A DNA stretch of 64,000 bases from Streptomyces tibetensis (lineage in GTDB: Bacteria; Actinomycetota; Actinomycetes; Streptomycetales; Streptomycetaceae): NCBI RefSeq assembly GCF_007655005.1, contig NZ_SZVW01000006.1:62001-126000 (forward strand), read 5' to 3'. Positions 7,590 to 15,914 of the stretch are shown here, one piece after another; the stretch's first letter is position 1; each line of letters opens with the position of its first letter. The translations under genes were made by a program, and so were the position numbers. The notes beneath the pieces were generated by a model, which was given only the letters and a program-made list of their open reading frames with translations, was not told the origin of the DNA and searched no databases.

Positions 7590-9065
7590 CTACAGCGTCA
7601 CGTTGTCTATGTGGAGGGTTTGGACCGCCTTTGCCGAGAATGGGACGCTTACCGACTTGCCGTTCAGGCGGATGTCCGAGCGCGCCGTGTAGAGGTCGCC
7701 GCCGCCCGTCGTGACCGTGTTCCAGCGCGGCACCAGGCCCCCGGAGCCGCCCGTCACCGTCGAGAAGCGGGAGAGGTCGAAGGTGAGGGTCTGGGCGGAG
7801 GTGGAGGTGTTCACCGCGACGATCACCAGGCGGCGGGCCGTCGCGTCGTACGCCGCCACCGCGTAGTCCACGCCCGTGTCCAGGATCGTCATGCCGGGGC
7901 GGATGTGGCGGCTGAACTGGGCCATCACGTAGTGCTTGGTCTGGACGGTGGTGGGCTGGAGGGTGTTGGCGTCGTAGGCGATCATCGCCCAGCCCGTCGA
8001 CGGGTCCATGACCTGCCAGTAGCACCAGGCCGTCGGGTGCAGCCAGCGGAAGTCGAGGCAGAGGTTGGAGGCCATCGTCAGGCCCGTGCCGTCGCTGTCG
8101 CCCGTCTCGGAGTTCCACAGCTTCTTGCGGGAGGTGGTCACGACGTCCGTGTAGAGGAGGTCGCGGCGGCCGCCCGAGCCCTGGTAGCCGTGCACGTTGA
8201 CCTGCGAGACCAGGCCCTTCGTCGTCGCGTTGAAGGACGACCACGTGGAGCGGGCCGTGTCGTAGTTCGTCTCGTCCGAGGCCGCGATGCGCAGGCCGGT
8301 GAGGCCGCGCTTGTCCAGCTCGCTGCGCATGTACGGGAGGACGGCCGCCTGGACCGCCGGGTCCATGTGGCAGCCCTCCTGAGTGCCGGTCGCGGTCCAC
8401 CAGGTGGAGGCCGGCTCGTTGAAGGGGTCGACCGTCGCGAAGTTCACGCCCCAGTTGTTCTTCGCGTACAGGGCTGTCGCCGCCAAGTGGCTCGCGTGCT
8501 GGCGGTAGTTCCAGGTCTGGAGGTTGTTGCCGCCGCCCGAGGCGCCCGAGGGGTTGTGGTTGCTGCACATCCACCACATCGGGGAGTTGGCGAACAGTTC
8601 GGTGATCGCGCCCCGCTGCGTCGCCTTCACCAGCATCGCGCGCTGGTTGGCGTCCGCCGTCCACTTCCACGCCGAGGAGGTGGGGTCCTCGTTGTTCCAG
8701 TCCTGCCAGAAGCCCTCGATCTGCTTGAAGGCGGGGATGTTGGGCGACTTCACCATCGTCTCGCCGCCGACGCTGTTCGAGCTGCACGCGCCGAGGTTGT
8801 AGCGGGCGATGTTGAGGCCCAGGCCGGGCAGGGAACGGCCGTTGTACGTGACGGACTTGGTGGTGAAGAACAGGTCGGCGAAGTCGTCCCGGGCGCCGAA
8901 GACGTTGGCCCACCAGGCGAGGGAGGTGCCCCAGCCCTCCCAGGTGCCGTACGTCGTCGACGGGTTGACGGCGATCGTGGCGTCCGCGTGCGCGGTGCCC
9001 GTCGCCAGGGCGCTGCCGAGGAACGTTCCGCCTGCTGCGGCCAGCAGGCTTCTGCGTCGGATCAC
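7590..9065 (-). CDS. Secreted endo-beta-1,6-galactanase (GH30-type), Tat substrate
   Basis: 491 residues. The N-terminus VIRRRSLLAAAGGTFLG is a twin-arginine signal with cleavage near AHA-DA (about residue 28). The mature protein begins TIAVNPSTTYGTWEGWGTSL, typical of actinobacterial endo-beta-1,6-galactanases now placed in GH30. The (beta/alpha)8 catalytic acids are visible: acid/base Glu217 in DPFNEPAS and nucleophile Glu320 in LWNSETGDSD. A C-terminal beta-sandwich (from about residue 400) completes the family architecture. GTG 9065 is chosen because GGAGGAG lies immediately upstream; an ATG at 9095 is the alternative. It would degrade beta-1,6-galactan side chains of arabinogalactan from plant material. 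It stands alone, with its own promoter region facing the DUF6412 gene. Confidence 0.88.
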   Translation of the reverse strand: MIRRRSLLAAAGGTFLGSALATGTAHADATIAVNPSTTYGTWEGWGTSLAWWANVFGARDDFADLFFTTKSVTYNGRSLPGLGLNIARYNLGACSSNSVGGETMVKSPNIPAFKQIEGFWQDWNNEDPTSSAWKWTADANQRAMLVKATQRGAITELFANSPMWWMCSNHNPSGASGGGNNLQTWNYRQHASHLAATALYAKNNWGVNFATVDPFNEPASTWWTATGTQEGCHMDPAVQAAVLPYMRSELDKRGLTGLRIAASDETNYDTARSTWSSFNATTKGLVSQVNVHGYQGSGGRRDLLYTDVVTTSRKKLWNSETGDSDGTGLTMASNLCLDFRWLHPTAWCYWQVMDPSTGWAMIAYDANTLQPTTVQTKHYVMAQFSRHIRPGMTILDTGVDYAVAAYDATARRLVIVAVNTSTSAQTLTFDLSRFSTVTGGSGGLVPRWNTVTTGGGDLYTARSDIRLNGKSVSVPFSAKAVQTLHIDNVTL

Positions 9066-9299
9066 GGCTCCTCCGTAAGGGAGATGAGGGCGCACGCCGG
9101 TCCCCGGCCCGGCGGCGCGAAGGTGGCCCGTTGTCGGGTGACGAGAAGCATCGGGTGTGGCGTGTGGGTTGTCGAGAGTTCTGACGAACCTTCTTCAAAC
9201 CCGTTTACGAAGTCGCCGGTCCGCTCCGGATCCGCTGCGGAGGGTGATCCTGTATAACGAACGACAGGGCATGCACATGTACGAGGGGAGGGGCGGCCG

Positions 9300-9611
9300 A
9301 TGAACCGAAGCTGGGCGACGCTGCGTCCCGTCCTCGCGCTGCTCTTCCTGTTCGTCGAGGTGGTGCTGCTCGACACCGGCAGCCTCACCGCCACCGTCGC
9401 GCTCGCCGCGACCACCGCGGCCTCGGCCGCCCTCGCGCTCTGCGCCCTCGTCGCCTCGCGCTGCGCGCCCGCCGTGCCGCGCACACGGGTGCGTACGGCC
9501 ATCCGCGACCGGGACCGGCGTACGGCGTTCCTGCCACAACGCGATCCCGACGCCCGGGGACGCACCCGGCCCCGGGCACCCGGTCACGCCCTCCGGGCGA
9601 CCGTCGCGTAG
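9300..9611 (+). CDS. DUF6412-like small membrane protein upstream of yidC
   Basis: 103 residues with two hydrophobic segments (about 10-25 LALLFLFVEVVLL and 30-52) followed by an Arg-rich cytosolic tail. A GGGAGGGG ribosome site precedes ATG 9300, and a TATAAC -10-like hexamer lies near 9254. The gene sits 88 bp upstream of the YidC/Oxa1 gene on the same strand, a pairing I recall as conserved in Streptomyces (DUF6412). The role may be assistance to or regulation of the insertase; the biochemical function is unknown. Confidence 0.7.
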   Translation: MNRSWATLRPVLALLFLFVEVVLLDTGSLTATVALAATTAASAALALCALVASRCAPAVPRTRVRTAIRDRDRRTAFLPQRDPDARGRTRPRAPGHALRATVA

Positions 9612-9699
9612 GGCACCTCCACACCCGAAGTGACCCCGCGCGGGTCGTCATGCCGCCATGACCTGTTCCGGCACGACGAGACCCCCGGAGGGCTCACCC

Positions 9700-10410
9700 A
9701 TGTCCGTCTTCGCCAGCCTGGTCGAGCACCTTGCCGACCTGCTCCAGCCGCTGTGCGGCGCCTCGGCCGCCGCCGCGGCGATCGTCCTGTTCACCGCGCT
9801 CGTACGCCTCCTCGTCCACCCCCTGTCCCGGGCCGCCGCACGCGGCCAGAAGGCCCGCACCGCGCTCCAGCCGAAGATCGCCGAGCTGCGGAAGAAGCAC
9901 GGCAAGAACCCCGAGAGGCTTCAGAAGGCCGTGCTGGAGCTGCACGCCGAGGAGAAGGTGTCACCACTGGCCGGCTGCCTGCCGGGGATGCTCCAGATCC
10001 CCGCGTTCTTCCTGCTCTACCACCTGTTCTCCAGCGACACGATCGGCGGCGAGGCCAACGGGCTGCTCGGCCACCAGCTGTTCGCCGCGCCGCTCGGGGA
10101 GCGGTGGACGGACGCGCTCGACGGCGGTCTCCTGAGTGGCGCGGGGCTGGTCTACGCCGGGCTGTTCGTGGTCGTCGGGTGCGTCGCCGCGTTCAGCTAC
10201 CGGCTCAGCAAGCGCATGATGGCCGCGAACCCGGCCGCCCGGGCCGGTGACGGGGAGCAGCTGCCCGGGCTGGGGGCGGTGAGCAGGGTGATGCCGTTCA
10301 TGTCGTTCTTCACGCTGGTCACCGTGGCCGTCGTACCGCTGGCCGCCGCGCTGTACGTCGTCACCAGCACGACGTGGAGTGCCGTCGAGCGGGCCGTGCT
10401 GTACCGGTGA
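9700..10410 (+). CDS. YidC/Oxa1-family membrane protein insertase
   Basis: 236 residues of the YidC2/Oxa1 type without the large periplasmic domain. After the first transmembrane helix (AAAAIVLFTALVRLLVHPLSRAA) comes a conserved positively charged cytosolic loop (PKIAELRKKHGKNPERLQKAVLELHAEEKVSP), then GCLPGMLQIPAFFLLYHLF and two to three further helices. The Arg in the first helix (ALVRLLV) corresponds to the hydrophilic groove residue. ATG 9700 has GGAGG 8 nt upstream. This is a second, smaller paralogue separate from the housekeeping yidC near oriC; substrates are unknown. Likely transcribed with the preceding DUF6412-like gene. Confidence 0.88.
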   Translation: MSVFASLVEHLADLLQPLCGASAAAAAIVLFTALVRLLVHPLSRAAARGQKARTALQPKIAELRKKHGKNPERLQKAVLELHAEEKVSPLAGCLPGMLQIPAFFLLYHLFSSDTIGGEANGLLGHQLFAAPLGERWTDALDGGLLSGAGLVYAGLFVVVGCVAAFSYRLSKRMMAANPAARAGDGEQLPGLGAVSRVMPFMSFFTLVTVAVVPLAAALYVVTSTTWSAVERAVLYR

Positions 10411-10555
10411 CCGGGCGGGGCGGGTCCAGTACGTGAACGGGGTATTGCGGAGTGCACTGCGGGCTTAGAGGATCGACCAGTCCTCCGATGGCTCTGCCCC
10501 GCCGCATCCGGGTCGCGTCCATCGGCCGGGCGCCCGCGATCGAGGGAGACTGATC

Positions 10556-11413
10556 ATGAAGCTGCTGCGAGTCGGTACGGCCGGGGCGGAGCGGCCCGCG
10601 CTGCTCGACGCCGACGGGTCCCTGCGGGACCTGTCGGGCGTCGTCGCGGACATCGACGGCGCGCTGCTCGCCGACGAGGAGGCGCTCGGCCGGGTCCGGG
10701 CCGCCGTCGACGCCGGTGACCTGCCCGTACTGGACGCCACCGGGCTGCGGGTCGGGCCGCCGCTGGGGCGGATCGGCAAGATCGTCTGCATCGGGCTGAA
10801 CTACCACGACCACGCGCGCGAGACCGGCGCCGAGCCGCCCGCCGAGCCGGTCGTCTTCATGAAGGCGCCGGACACCGTGGTCGGACCGCACGACACCGTC
10901 CTCGTGCCGCGCCGGGCCCTCAAGACCGACTGGGAGGTCGAGCTGGCCGTCGTCATCGGGCGTACGGCCAGGTATCTGGAGTCCGTGGAGGAGGCGCTCG
11001 CGCATGTCGCCGGGTACGCCGTGGCGCACGACGTGTCCGAGCGGGAGTTCCAGATCGAGCGGGGCGGGACCTGGGACAAGGGGAAGAACTGCGAGACGTT
11101 CAATCCGCTCGGGCCGTGGCTGGTGACGGCGGACGAGGTGCCGGATCCGCAGAATCTGTCCCTCAAGCTGTGGGTCAACGGGGAGTTGAAGCAGGACGGG
11201 ACGACTGCTGAGCAGATCTTCCCGGTCGGGGAGGTCGTGCGGTACCTCAGCCGGTTCATGACGCTGTACCCGGGCGACGTGATCAACACCGGGACGCCGG
11301 CGGGGGTGGCTCTTGGGGCGCCCGAGCCGAAGCCGTTCCTGCGGGCCGGGGATGTCGTGGAGCTGGAGATCGAGGGACTCGGGCGGCAGCGGCAGGAGTT
11401 CAAGGACGCGTAG
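10556..11413 (+). CDS. Fumarylacetoacetate hydrolase (FAH)-family protein
   Basis: 285 residues. An N-terminal domain of about 70 residues is followed by the FAH catalytic fold: RIGKIVCIGLNYHDHARETG, the PVVFMKAPDTVVGPHD strand, DWEVELAVVIGR containing metal-binding acids, AHDVSEREFQIERGGTWDKGKNCETFNPLGPWL and GDVINTGTPAGVALG. Family members hydrolyse C-C bonds of 2-oxo acids (acylpyruvases, oxaloacetate decarboxylases, ureidoglycolate-lyase-like enzymes) using a divalent metal. A strong GAGGGAG site precedes ATG 10556. It is monocistronic and ends about 100 bp from the convergent F420 oxidoreductase. The exact substrate cannot be told. Confidence 0.88.
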   Translation: MKLLRVGTAGAERPALLDADGSLRDLSGVVADIDGALLADEEALGRVRAAVDAGDLPVLDATGLRVGPPLGRIGKIVCIGLNYHDHARETGAEPPAEPVVFMKAPDTVVGPHDTVLVPRRALKTDWEVELAVVIGRTARYLESVEEALAHVAGYAVAHDVSEREFQIERGGTWDKGKNCETFNPLGPWLVTADEVPDPQNLSLKLWVNGELKQDGTTAEQIFPVGEVVRYLSRFMTLYPGDVINTGTPAGVALGAPEPKPFLRAGDVVELEIEGLGRQRQEFKDA

Positions 11414-11454
11414 GCGCTCCGCTGGGAGGGCCGGGAACTGCGGTCCGTTTCCAG

Positions 11455-11515
11455 GCTGCGGGCAGTCTGTGGCTGGTCGCGCAGTTCCCCGCGCCCCTCA
11501 GGGCGCTCCCCTCAC
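11455..11515. repeat. Common Streptomyces intergenic repeat / terminator-like element
   Basis: Between the convergent FAH and F420-oxidoreductase genes sits text containing TGTGGCTGGTCGCGCAGTTC followed by CCCGCGCCCCT and AGGGCGCT. I recognise this as a very frequent Streptomyces intergenic element; here it is partly palindromic (GCGCCCCTCAGGGCGC) and may act as a bidirectional terminator. Recognition is from memory, not a search. Confidence 0.5.
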
Positions 11516-12378
11516 GCCAGTGCGGAAGCAAGGTCGCGCCAGGCCTTCCTCGGAAGGGCGTCGCGCGGTTCGCCGTCCACGATCTGGAGGGCGACGTGGT
11601 CCGCGCCCGCCTCGAAGAAGGCGTCGATCTTCGCGCGGATCGCCGTGTCGTCGCCCCAGGCGAACAGTGCGTCGACCAGGCGGTCGCTGCCGCCGTCCTT
11701 CAGATCGTCCTCGGTGAAGCCGTGGCGGAGGAAGTTGTTGGTGTAGTTCGGCAGGGGGAGGTAGATCTCCAGGAACTCGCGGGCCAGGGCGCGGGCGCGG
11801 GCCGGGTCCCTTTCCGGGACGACGCCCAGCTCCGGGGCCAGCAGCGGCCCCTCGCCCAGGATCTCGCGGGCGTGCGCCGTGTGCTCCGGGGTGACCAGGT
11901 ACGGGATCGAGCCCGCCGCCCGGTCGCGGGCCAGCCGCAGCGACTTCGGGCCCAGGGCGGCCAGCAGTCGGCGGTCCTCCGGGACTCCGGCGGCGTCCAG
12001 GCCGTCGAGGTGGTCGACCAGGGCCGAGTAGGGGCGGGCGTACTGCTCCACCCGCTTGGCGTGGCTCACGCCGAGGCCCAGCAGGAAACGCCCGGGGTGG
12101 GACGACTCCAGGTCGGCGAAGGCCGAGGCGGAGGCGTCCGGCTCGTGCTGCCAGATGCTCTGGATGCTGGTGCCGACCTTGACCTTCGAGGTCGCCTCGA
12201 TGAGCGGAGCGGCGTTGGCGGCGGAGCTGTTGCCGCCCAGCCAGAGGGCGCCGTAGCCGAGTTCCTCCAGTTCGGCGGCGGCCTCGGCGAGTTCGCCGCG
12301 GCGGTCCGGGTCCTCGGAGCGCAGGCCCACGCTCCAGATGCCGTACCGGCCGAGCGTCTCCTTCAGGGGGGTGGTCAT
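11512..12378 (-). CDS. LLM-class F420-dependent oxidoreductase
   Basis: 288-residue luciferase-like monooxygenase fold of the MSMEG_4141-type F420-dependent group. Visible landmarks are GRYGIWSVGLR at the N-terminus, ELGYGALWLGGNSS, KVKVGTSIQSIWQ, FLLGLGVSHAKRVEQYARPYS and AALGPKSLRLARDRAAGSIPYLV. Such enzymes transfer hydride between coenzyme F420 and an organic substrate in the cytosol. ATG 12378 is preceded by CCGGAGGG about 10 nt upstream. Monocistronic; the substrate is unknown. Confidence 0.88.
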   Translation of the reverse strand: MTTPLKETLGRYGIWSVGLRSEDPDRRGELAEAAAELEELGYGALWLGGNSSAANAAPLIEATSKVKVGTSIQSIWQHEPDASASAFADLESSHPGRFLLGLGVSHAKRVEQYARPYSALVDHLDGLDAAGVPEDRRLLAALGPKSLRLARDRAAGSIPYLVTPEHTAHAREILGEGPLLAPELGVVPERDPARARALAREFLEIYLPLPNYTNNFLRHGFTEDDLKDGGSDRLVDALFAWGDDTAIRAKIDAFFEAGADHVALQIVDGEPRDALPRKAWRDLASALA

Positions 12379-12686
12379 CGGTGGGGGTCCCTCCGGTTGG
12401 TGGCGCCGTGCTTGATCACGCGTGCACGGGTGCCAACCGGAGAGAGTCTCCGCTCATTCCATGAGGGCCCGGGGGCTGTCTCTCGGAGAGGGGCTACTGA
12501 GGCCCGCTCGTTTTGACCCTTGGGTGGTCAGGGCGGTGCGGTTCACACGGTGCCGCTGGGTGACGCCTTGATCATCGGGAGTGCTGCCCGAGACCTGACG
12601 CATCAACACCCGACGCCCCGGTGCCGCGTGCCGGCAGCGGGGCGTCGACGGAGCCAGGCAATCCACTTCGGACGGCTCCCGGGATG
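12379..12686. other. Intergenic region with one terminator
   Basis: Holds the promoter of the F420 oxidoreductase at the left and the transcription terminator of the small secreted peptide gene at 12611-12647. No other gene-like frame was convincing. Confidence 0.5.
12611..12647 (-). terminator. Rho-independent terminator-like hairpin after small secreted peptide gene
   Basis: CGACGCCCCG and its exact reverse complement CGGGGCGTCG flank a 17-nt loop, 40 bp past the minus-strand peptide gene stop. Confidence 0.6.
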
Positions 12687-12887
12687 TCAGCGCGTGATTC
12701 CGTACTTCTTCAGGACGCCTTCCGCGATTGCCACGAGCTCGCTGAGGCCGGGCCCGAGGGGGCCGTCGGCGCGAGTGGCCGAGCTGGCGGGGTTGTGCTG
12801 GGTGGAGACGGGTGCGGCGTGGGCGGCCGGGGTGGCCAGGGTGAGGGCGGCGGCGGTGAGTGCGGCGGCCGAAATGATCTTCTTCAT
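12687..12887 (-). CDS. Small secreted peptide, 66 aa
   Basis: ATG 12887 opens a short frame with a textbook Sec signal (MKKIISAAALTAAALTLATP) and likely cleavage at AHA-AP around residue 24, leaving a mature peptide of about 42 residues: a polar Ser/Asn-rich stretch then a Gly/Pro segment and a terminal amphipathic helix (LSELVAIAEGVLKKYG) ending ITR. No cysteines and no sortase signal. A strong hairpin follows the stop, supporting an independent transcription unit. I do not recognise a family. It could be a small extracellular structural or signalling peptide; a longer in-frame N-terminal extension exists but would bury the signal peptide. Confidence 0.7.
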   Translation of the reverse strand: MKKIISAAALTAAALTLATPAAHAAPVSTQHNPASSATRADGPLGPGLSELVAIAEGVLKKYGITR

Positions 12888-13024
12888 GATCTGCAAACGA
12901 GCCCTGCGGGTGCAGGGCACGGGCGGTGCGCCCGATCGGCGCATAGGGGGCCTGCACGACCCGGTTCCCGGCCGAAGACGTCCTCGTCCGCGCAACGAAA
13001 GGGCGTGGCCGTCGGGGACACGCT

Positions 13025-13546
13025 CTAGCGGTCCAGGAACCGCTCCAGCGCCTCCACCACCATCCGGTGGTCGTCGAGTTGCGGCAGTCCGGAGACCGTC
13101 ACCGCGCCGATCACGCCCACGCCCTCGACGGTGATCGGGAAGGAGCCGCCGTGGGCCGCGTAGGTGCCGGGGTCCAGCAGGGAGGACTCCTCGAACGTGC
13201 TGCCCTTGGCGCGGAAGCGGGCGCCGACCAGGTAGGAGGCGGAGCCGTAGCGCTCGACGACCCGGCGCTTGCGCGCGATCCAGGCGTCGTTGTCCGGCGT
13301 GGAGCCGGGCAGTGCCGCGTGGAAGAGCTGCTGACCGGAGCGGTGGATGTCGATCGCGACCGGGGCCTGCCGCTCCCGGGCCATCTCGACGAGGAGCGAG
13401 CCGAGCGTCCAGGCGTCGTCGTTCGTGAACCGGGGGAACACCAGGACGCGTTCCTGCTTCTCCAGCTCTTCCAGGCTCGGGGTGAGCTCCGGGTGGAACT
13501 TCGGGGTGAGCCCCTGGCTGTGGGAGGGGTTGCTCTTGTGGGTCAC
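13025..13546 (-). CDS. HbpS/GlcG-like heme-degrading-domain (UPF0303) protein
   Basis: 173 residues of the UPF0303/HbpS-GlcG family: central LVEMARERQAPVAIDIHRSGQQLFHAALPGSTPDNDAWIARKRRVVERY and AAHGGSFPITVEGVGVIGAVTVSGLPQLDDH. Family members form octamers and some bind heme or small ligands; many sit in sugar or redox operons. GTG 13546 overlaps the stop of the oxidoreductase gene (GTGA), so the two are translationally coupled. No signal peptide is present, unlike secreted HbpS. Likely under the divergent ROK regulator. The specific ligand is unknown. Confidence 0.85.
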   Translation of the reverse strand: MTHKSNPSHSQGLTPKFHPELTPSLEELEKQERVLVFPRFTNDDAWTLGSLLVEMARERQAPVAIDIHRSGQQLFHAALPGSTPDNDAWIARKRRVVERYGSASYLVGARFRAKGSTFEESSLLDPGTYAAHGGSFPITVEGVGVIGAVTVSGLPQLDDHRMVVEALERFLDR

Positions 13547-14634
13547 AGGGTCACCGTCACCTTCTCGAGGGCCGAACGACGAGCGGCCTCCAGGACGTCC
13601 AGGGCGGCGGCCGCCTCCCGCGCGGTCACCGGGTTCGGGGCGCCCTCCAGCAAGGCCTTCGCCACGGTCGCATAGTAAGCGGGGTAGTCGCCGGGGAGGG
13701 TGGGTTCGGCGCGGCCGCCGCCGGTGACCGGGGACTCGCCGGAACCGACGCGTCCCCACAAGGACTCGGGCTCCACACCCCAGCCGGGGCCGGGGCGCAG
13801 GCCGTCCCGGAGCGCCGCCTCCTGGGGGTCGAGGCCGTACTTGACGTAGCCGGCGGTAGAGCCCAGGACGCGGAAGCGGGGGCCGAGTTGGGCGGTCGTC
13901 GCGGACACGTGGAGGTGGGAGCGGACGCCACCGGTGTGCGTGATCGCGATGAAGGTGTCGTCGTCGGTCTCGGCGCCCGGGCGGCGGATGTCCGTCTCCG
14001 CGTACACGGAGGCCGCCGGGCCGAACAGGACCAGCGCCTGGTCGACGACGTGGCTGCCGAGGTCGTAGAGCAGACCTCCGATCTCTGCGGGGTCGCCGGA
14101 CTCCCGCCAGCCGCCCTTCGGCTTCGGGCGCCAGCGCTCGAAGCGGGACTCGAACCGCCACACGTCGCCCAACTCGCCCTCGTCCAGCAGCTTGCGCAGG
14201 GTCAGGAAGTCGTTGTCCCAGCGGCGGTTCTGGAAGACGGAGAGGAGCAGTCCGCGCTCCTCGGCGAGGGTGGCGAGCTCGCGGGCCTCGGCCGCCGTGC
14301 CCGCGACGGGCTTGTCGACCACGACCGGCAGGCCTGCCTCCAGCGCGGTCCTCGCGAGCGGCACGTGCGTCTTGTTCGGGGACGCGATGACGAGCAGGTC
14401 CAGCTCGGCGGCCCGGTCGAACAGCTCGTCCGGTGTGGCCGCGAGACGGACGTCGGGGAACTCGGCGCGGGCCTGCTGCTGCCGTTCCGGGCTGGAGGTG
14501 ACCACCGTGTCGAGGGTGAGCCCCTCGGTGGCGGCGATCAGCGGGGCGTGGAAGACGGAGCCGGCGAGGCCGTAGCCGACGAGGCCGACGCGGAGGGGCG
14601 AGCCGGGGGCTGTGCCGAGAGGTGTGCCAGTCAT
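13543..14634 (-). CDS. Gfo/Idh/MocA-family NAD(P)-dependent oxidoreductase
   Basis: 363 residues. Rossmann motif VGLVGYGLAGSVFHAPLI near the N-terminus, then the family dinucleotide/substrate segments VIASPNKTHVPLARTALEAGLPVVVDKP with the catalytic Lys of the EKP-like motif, and LLYDLGSHVVDQALVLFG with the conserved H/D pair. Members oxidise sugars, inositols or sugar phosphates. ATG 14634 directly abuts a 27-bp inverted repeat that separates it from the divergent ROK regulator, and the gene is coupled to the HbpS-like gene downstream. Likely a repressible sugar-catabolic unit; the substrate is unknown. Confidence 0.9.
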   Translation of the reverse strand: MTGTPLGTAPGSPLRVGLVGYGLAGSVFHAPLIAATEGLTLDTVVTSSPERQQQARAEFPDVRLAATPDELFDRAAELDLLVIASPNKTHVPLARTALEAGLPVVVDKPVAGTAAEARELATLAEERGLLLSVFQNRRWDNDFLTLRKLLDEGELGDVWRFESRFERWRPKPKGGWRESGDPAEIGGLLYDLGSHVVDQALVLFGPAASVYAETDIRRPGAETDDDTFIAITHTGGVRSHLHVSATTAQLGPRFRVLGSTAGYVKYGLDPQEAALRDGLRPGPGWGVEPESLWGRVGSGESPVTGGGRAEPTLPGDYPAYYATVAKALLEGAPNPVTAREAAAALDVLEAARRSALEKVTVTL

Positions 14635-14640
14635 GCCACC

Positions 14641-14667
14641 CACTTTCGCAACGCTGTTGCCAAAGTG
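14641..14667. promoter_or_regulatory. Inverted-repeat operator between ROK regulator and oxidoreductase
   Basis: Arms CACTTTCGCAAC and GTTGCCAAAGTG are reverse complements apart from one position, around a 3-nt centre. It lies between divergent genes and immediately upstream of the oxidoreductase start codon, where binding would block the -10/start region. This is the expected shape for a ROK-family (NagC/XylR-like) repressor site. Confidence 0.65.
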
Positions 14668-14690
14668 CAAGCGCCGGGGACAATGGGGGC

Positions 14691-15914
14691 GTGGACAGGG
14701 CGGACGACCGTACGGGCGGAGTGGGCGGCATGCGCGGGGCGGGAGCTGCGGGAGCTGCGGGAGCAGCGGGAACAGCGGGAACTGCCCGTGCTGCCGGGGC
14801 GGGGGGCGGCGGGGTGAACCTGCTCTCCCTGCGCAGCCACAACGCCGCGCTGGTGCTCGACCTGCTGCGGACGGCCGGGGGCGAGGGCATCAGCCGCCTC
14901 GAACTCGCCGAGCGGACCGGGCTCACTCCGCAGGCCGTCAGCAAGATCACTGCCCGGCTGCGGGAGGACGGGCTCGCGGCGGAGGCCGGACGCCGGGCGT
15001 CGACCGGGGGCAAGCCGCGCACGGTGCTGCGGCTGGTGCCGGAGGCCGGGCACGCGGTCGGGGTCCATCTGGACCGGGACGAGCTGCGGGTCGTGCGCGT
15101 GGACCTGCTGGGGGCCGTGAGGGGGGAGCGGCGGGCCGCGCTGGATCTGGGGGCGGGGTCGGAGGCCGTACTGGCCGCGGTGCGGCAGGCGGTGGCGCGG
15201 GTGTTGCCGGTCCAGCGGGACGAGGTCCCCCGGCAGGGGCTCTCCGGGCTCGACCCGTCCCTGCTCGGGGTCGGTGTCGCCTTGCCCGGGCCGCTCGATC
15301 ATGGCCGGGGCGTGCTGCACCGGGTGACCGGATTCCCCGAGTGGGACGGCTTCCCGCTGCGTGAGGCGCTGGCCGAGCGGCTGGGGGTGCCGGTCGTCGT
15401 CGACAAGGACACCAACGCGGCGGCGCTGGGTCTCGCCGCCGGTGGTGAGCGCGGCTCCTTCGCTTACCTGCACCTCGGCACGGGGCTGGGGGCCGGGCTG
15501 GTCATCGGCGGCAGCGTGCACCGGGGGGCCAGGACCGGGGCCGGGGAGTTCGGCCACCAGGTGATCCAGCTCGACGGCCCGCCCTGCACCTGCGGGGACC
15601 GGGGCTGCGTCGAGGCCCTGTGCCTCGGTGCCGTGGCGCGCGGCGATCTGGACCAGGCGGCGCGGGTGCTGGGGGCCGGCGCGGCGAACCTCGTCGGGCT
15701 GCTCGACATCGACGTCGTCCTGCTCGGCGGCCGTACGGTGGCGGCGGCGCCGGACGCCTTCGTGGGCGGGGTGGGCGCGGTGCTGGAGGCCCGGGCCCGG
15801 CGAACGGGCCAGGACGCCGTACCGGTACGCGTCACGGCCGGGGGAGACGGGGCAGTGGCGGTGGGGGCGGCTCAGCTGGTGCTGGGGCCGGTGTTCGGGC
15901 GGGGAGGAGGCTGA
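14691..15914 (+). CDS. ROK-family transcriptional regulator
   Basis: About 407 residues. A winged helix-turn-helix (NLLSLRSHNAALVLDLLR...ISRLELAERTGLTPQAVSKITARL) is followed by an ROK sugar-kinase-like domain with VGVALPGPLD, the ATP-site-like DKDTNAAALG, LHLGTGLGAGLVIGG and the zinc-binding CTCGDRGCVEALC. Start is uncertain: GTG 14691 and ATG 14730 both have G-rich sequences upstream, and an Ala/Gly-rich low-complexity linker precedes the DNA-binding domain. Divergent from the Gfo/Idh/MocA-HbpS pair with an inverted repeat between, so it probably represses that pair and itself in response to a sugar. Confidence 0.88.
   Translation: MDRADDRTGGVGGMRGAGAAGAAGAAGTAGTARAAGAGGGGVNLLSLRSHNAALVLDLLRTAGGEGISRLELAERTGLTPQAVSKITARLREDGLAAEAGRRASTGGKPRTVLRLVPEAGHAVGVHLDRDELRVVRVDLLGAVRGERRAALDLGAGSEAVLAAVRQAVARVLPVQRDEVPRQGLSGLDPSLLGVGVALPGPLDHGRGVLHRVTGFPEWDGFPLREALAERLGVPVVVDKDTNAAALGLAAGGERGSFAYLHLGTGLGAGLVIGGSVHRGARTGAGEFGHQVIQLDGPPCTCGDRGCVEALCLGAVARGDLDQAARVLGAGAANLVGLLDIDVVLLGGRTVAAAPDAFVGGVGAVLEARARRTGQDAVPVRVTAGGDGAVAVGAAQLVLGPVFGRGGG

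Noticed and set aside
13025..15022. 665-codon minus-strand frame fusing the HbpS-like protein with sequence opposite the ROK gene
   Set aside because: Only its last 173 codons, from GTG 13546, match a family; the remainder is a shadow of the oxidoreductase and ROK genes.
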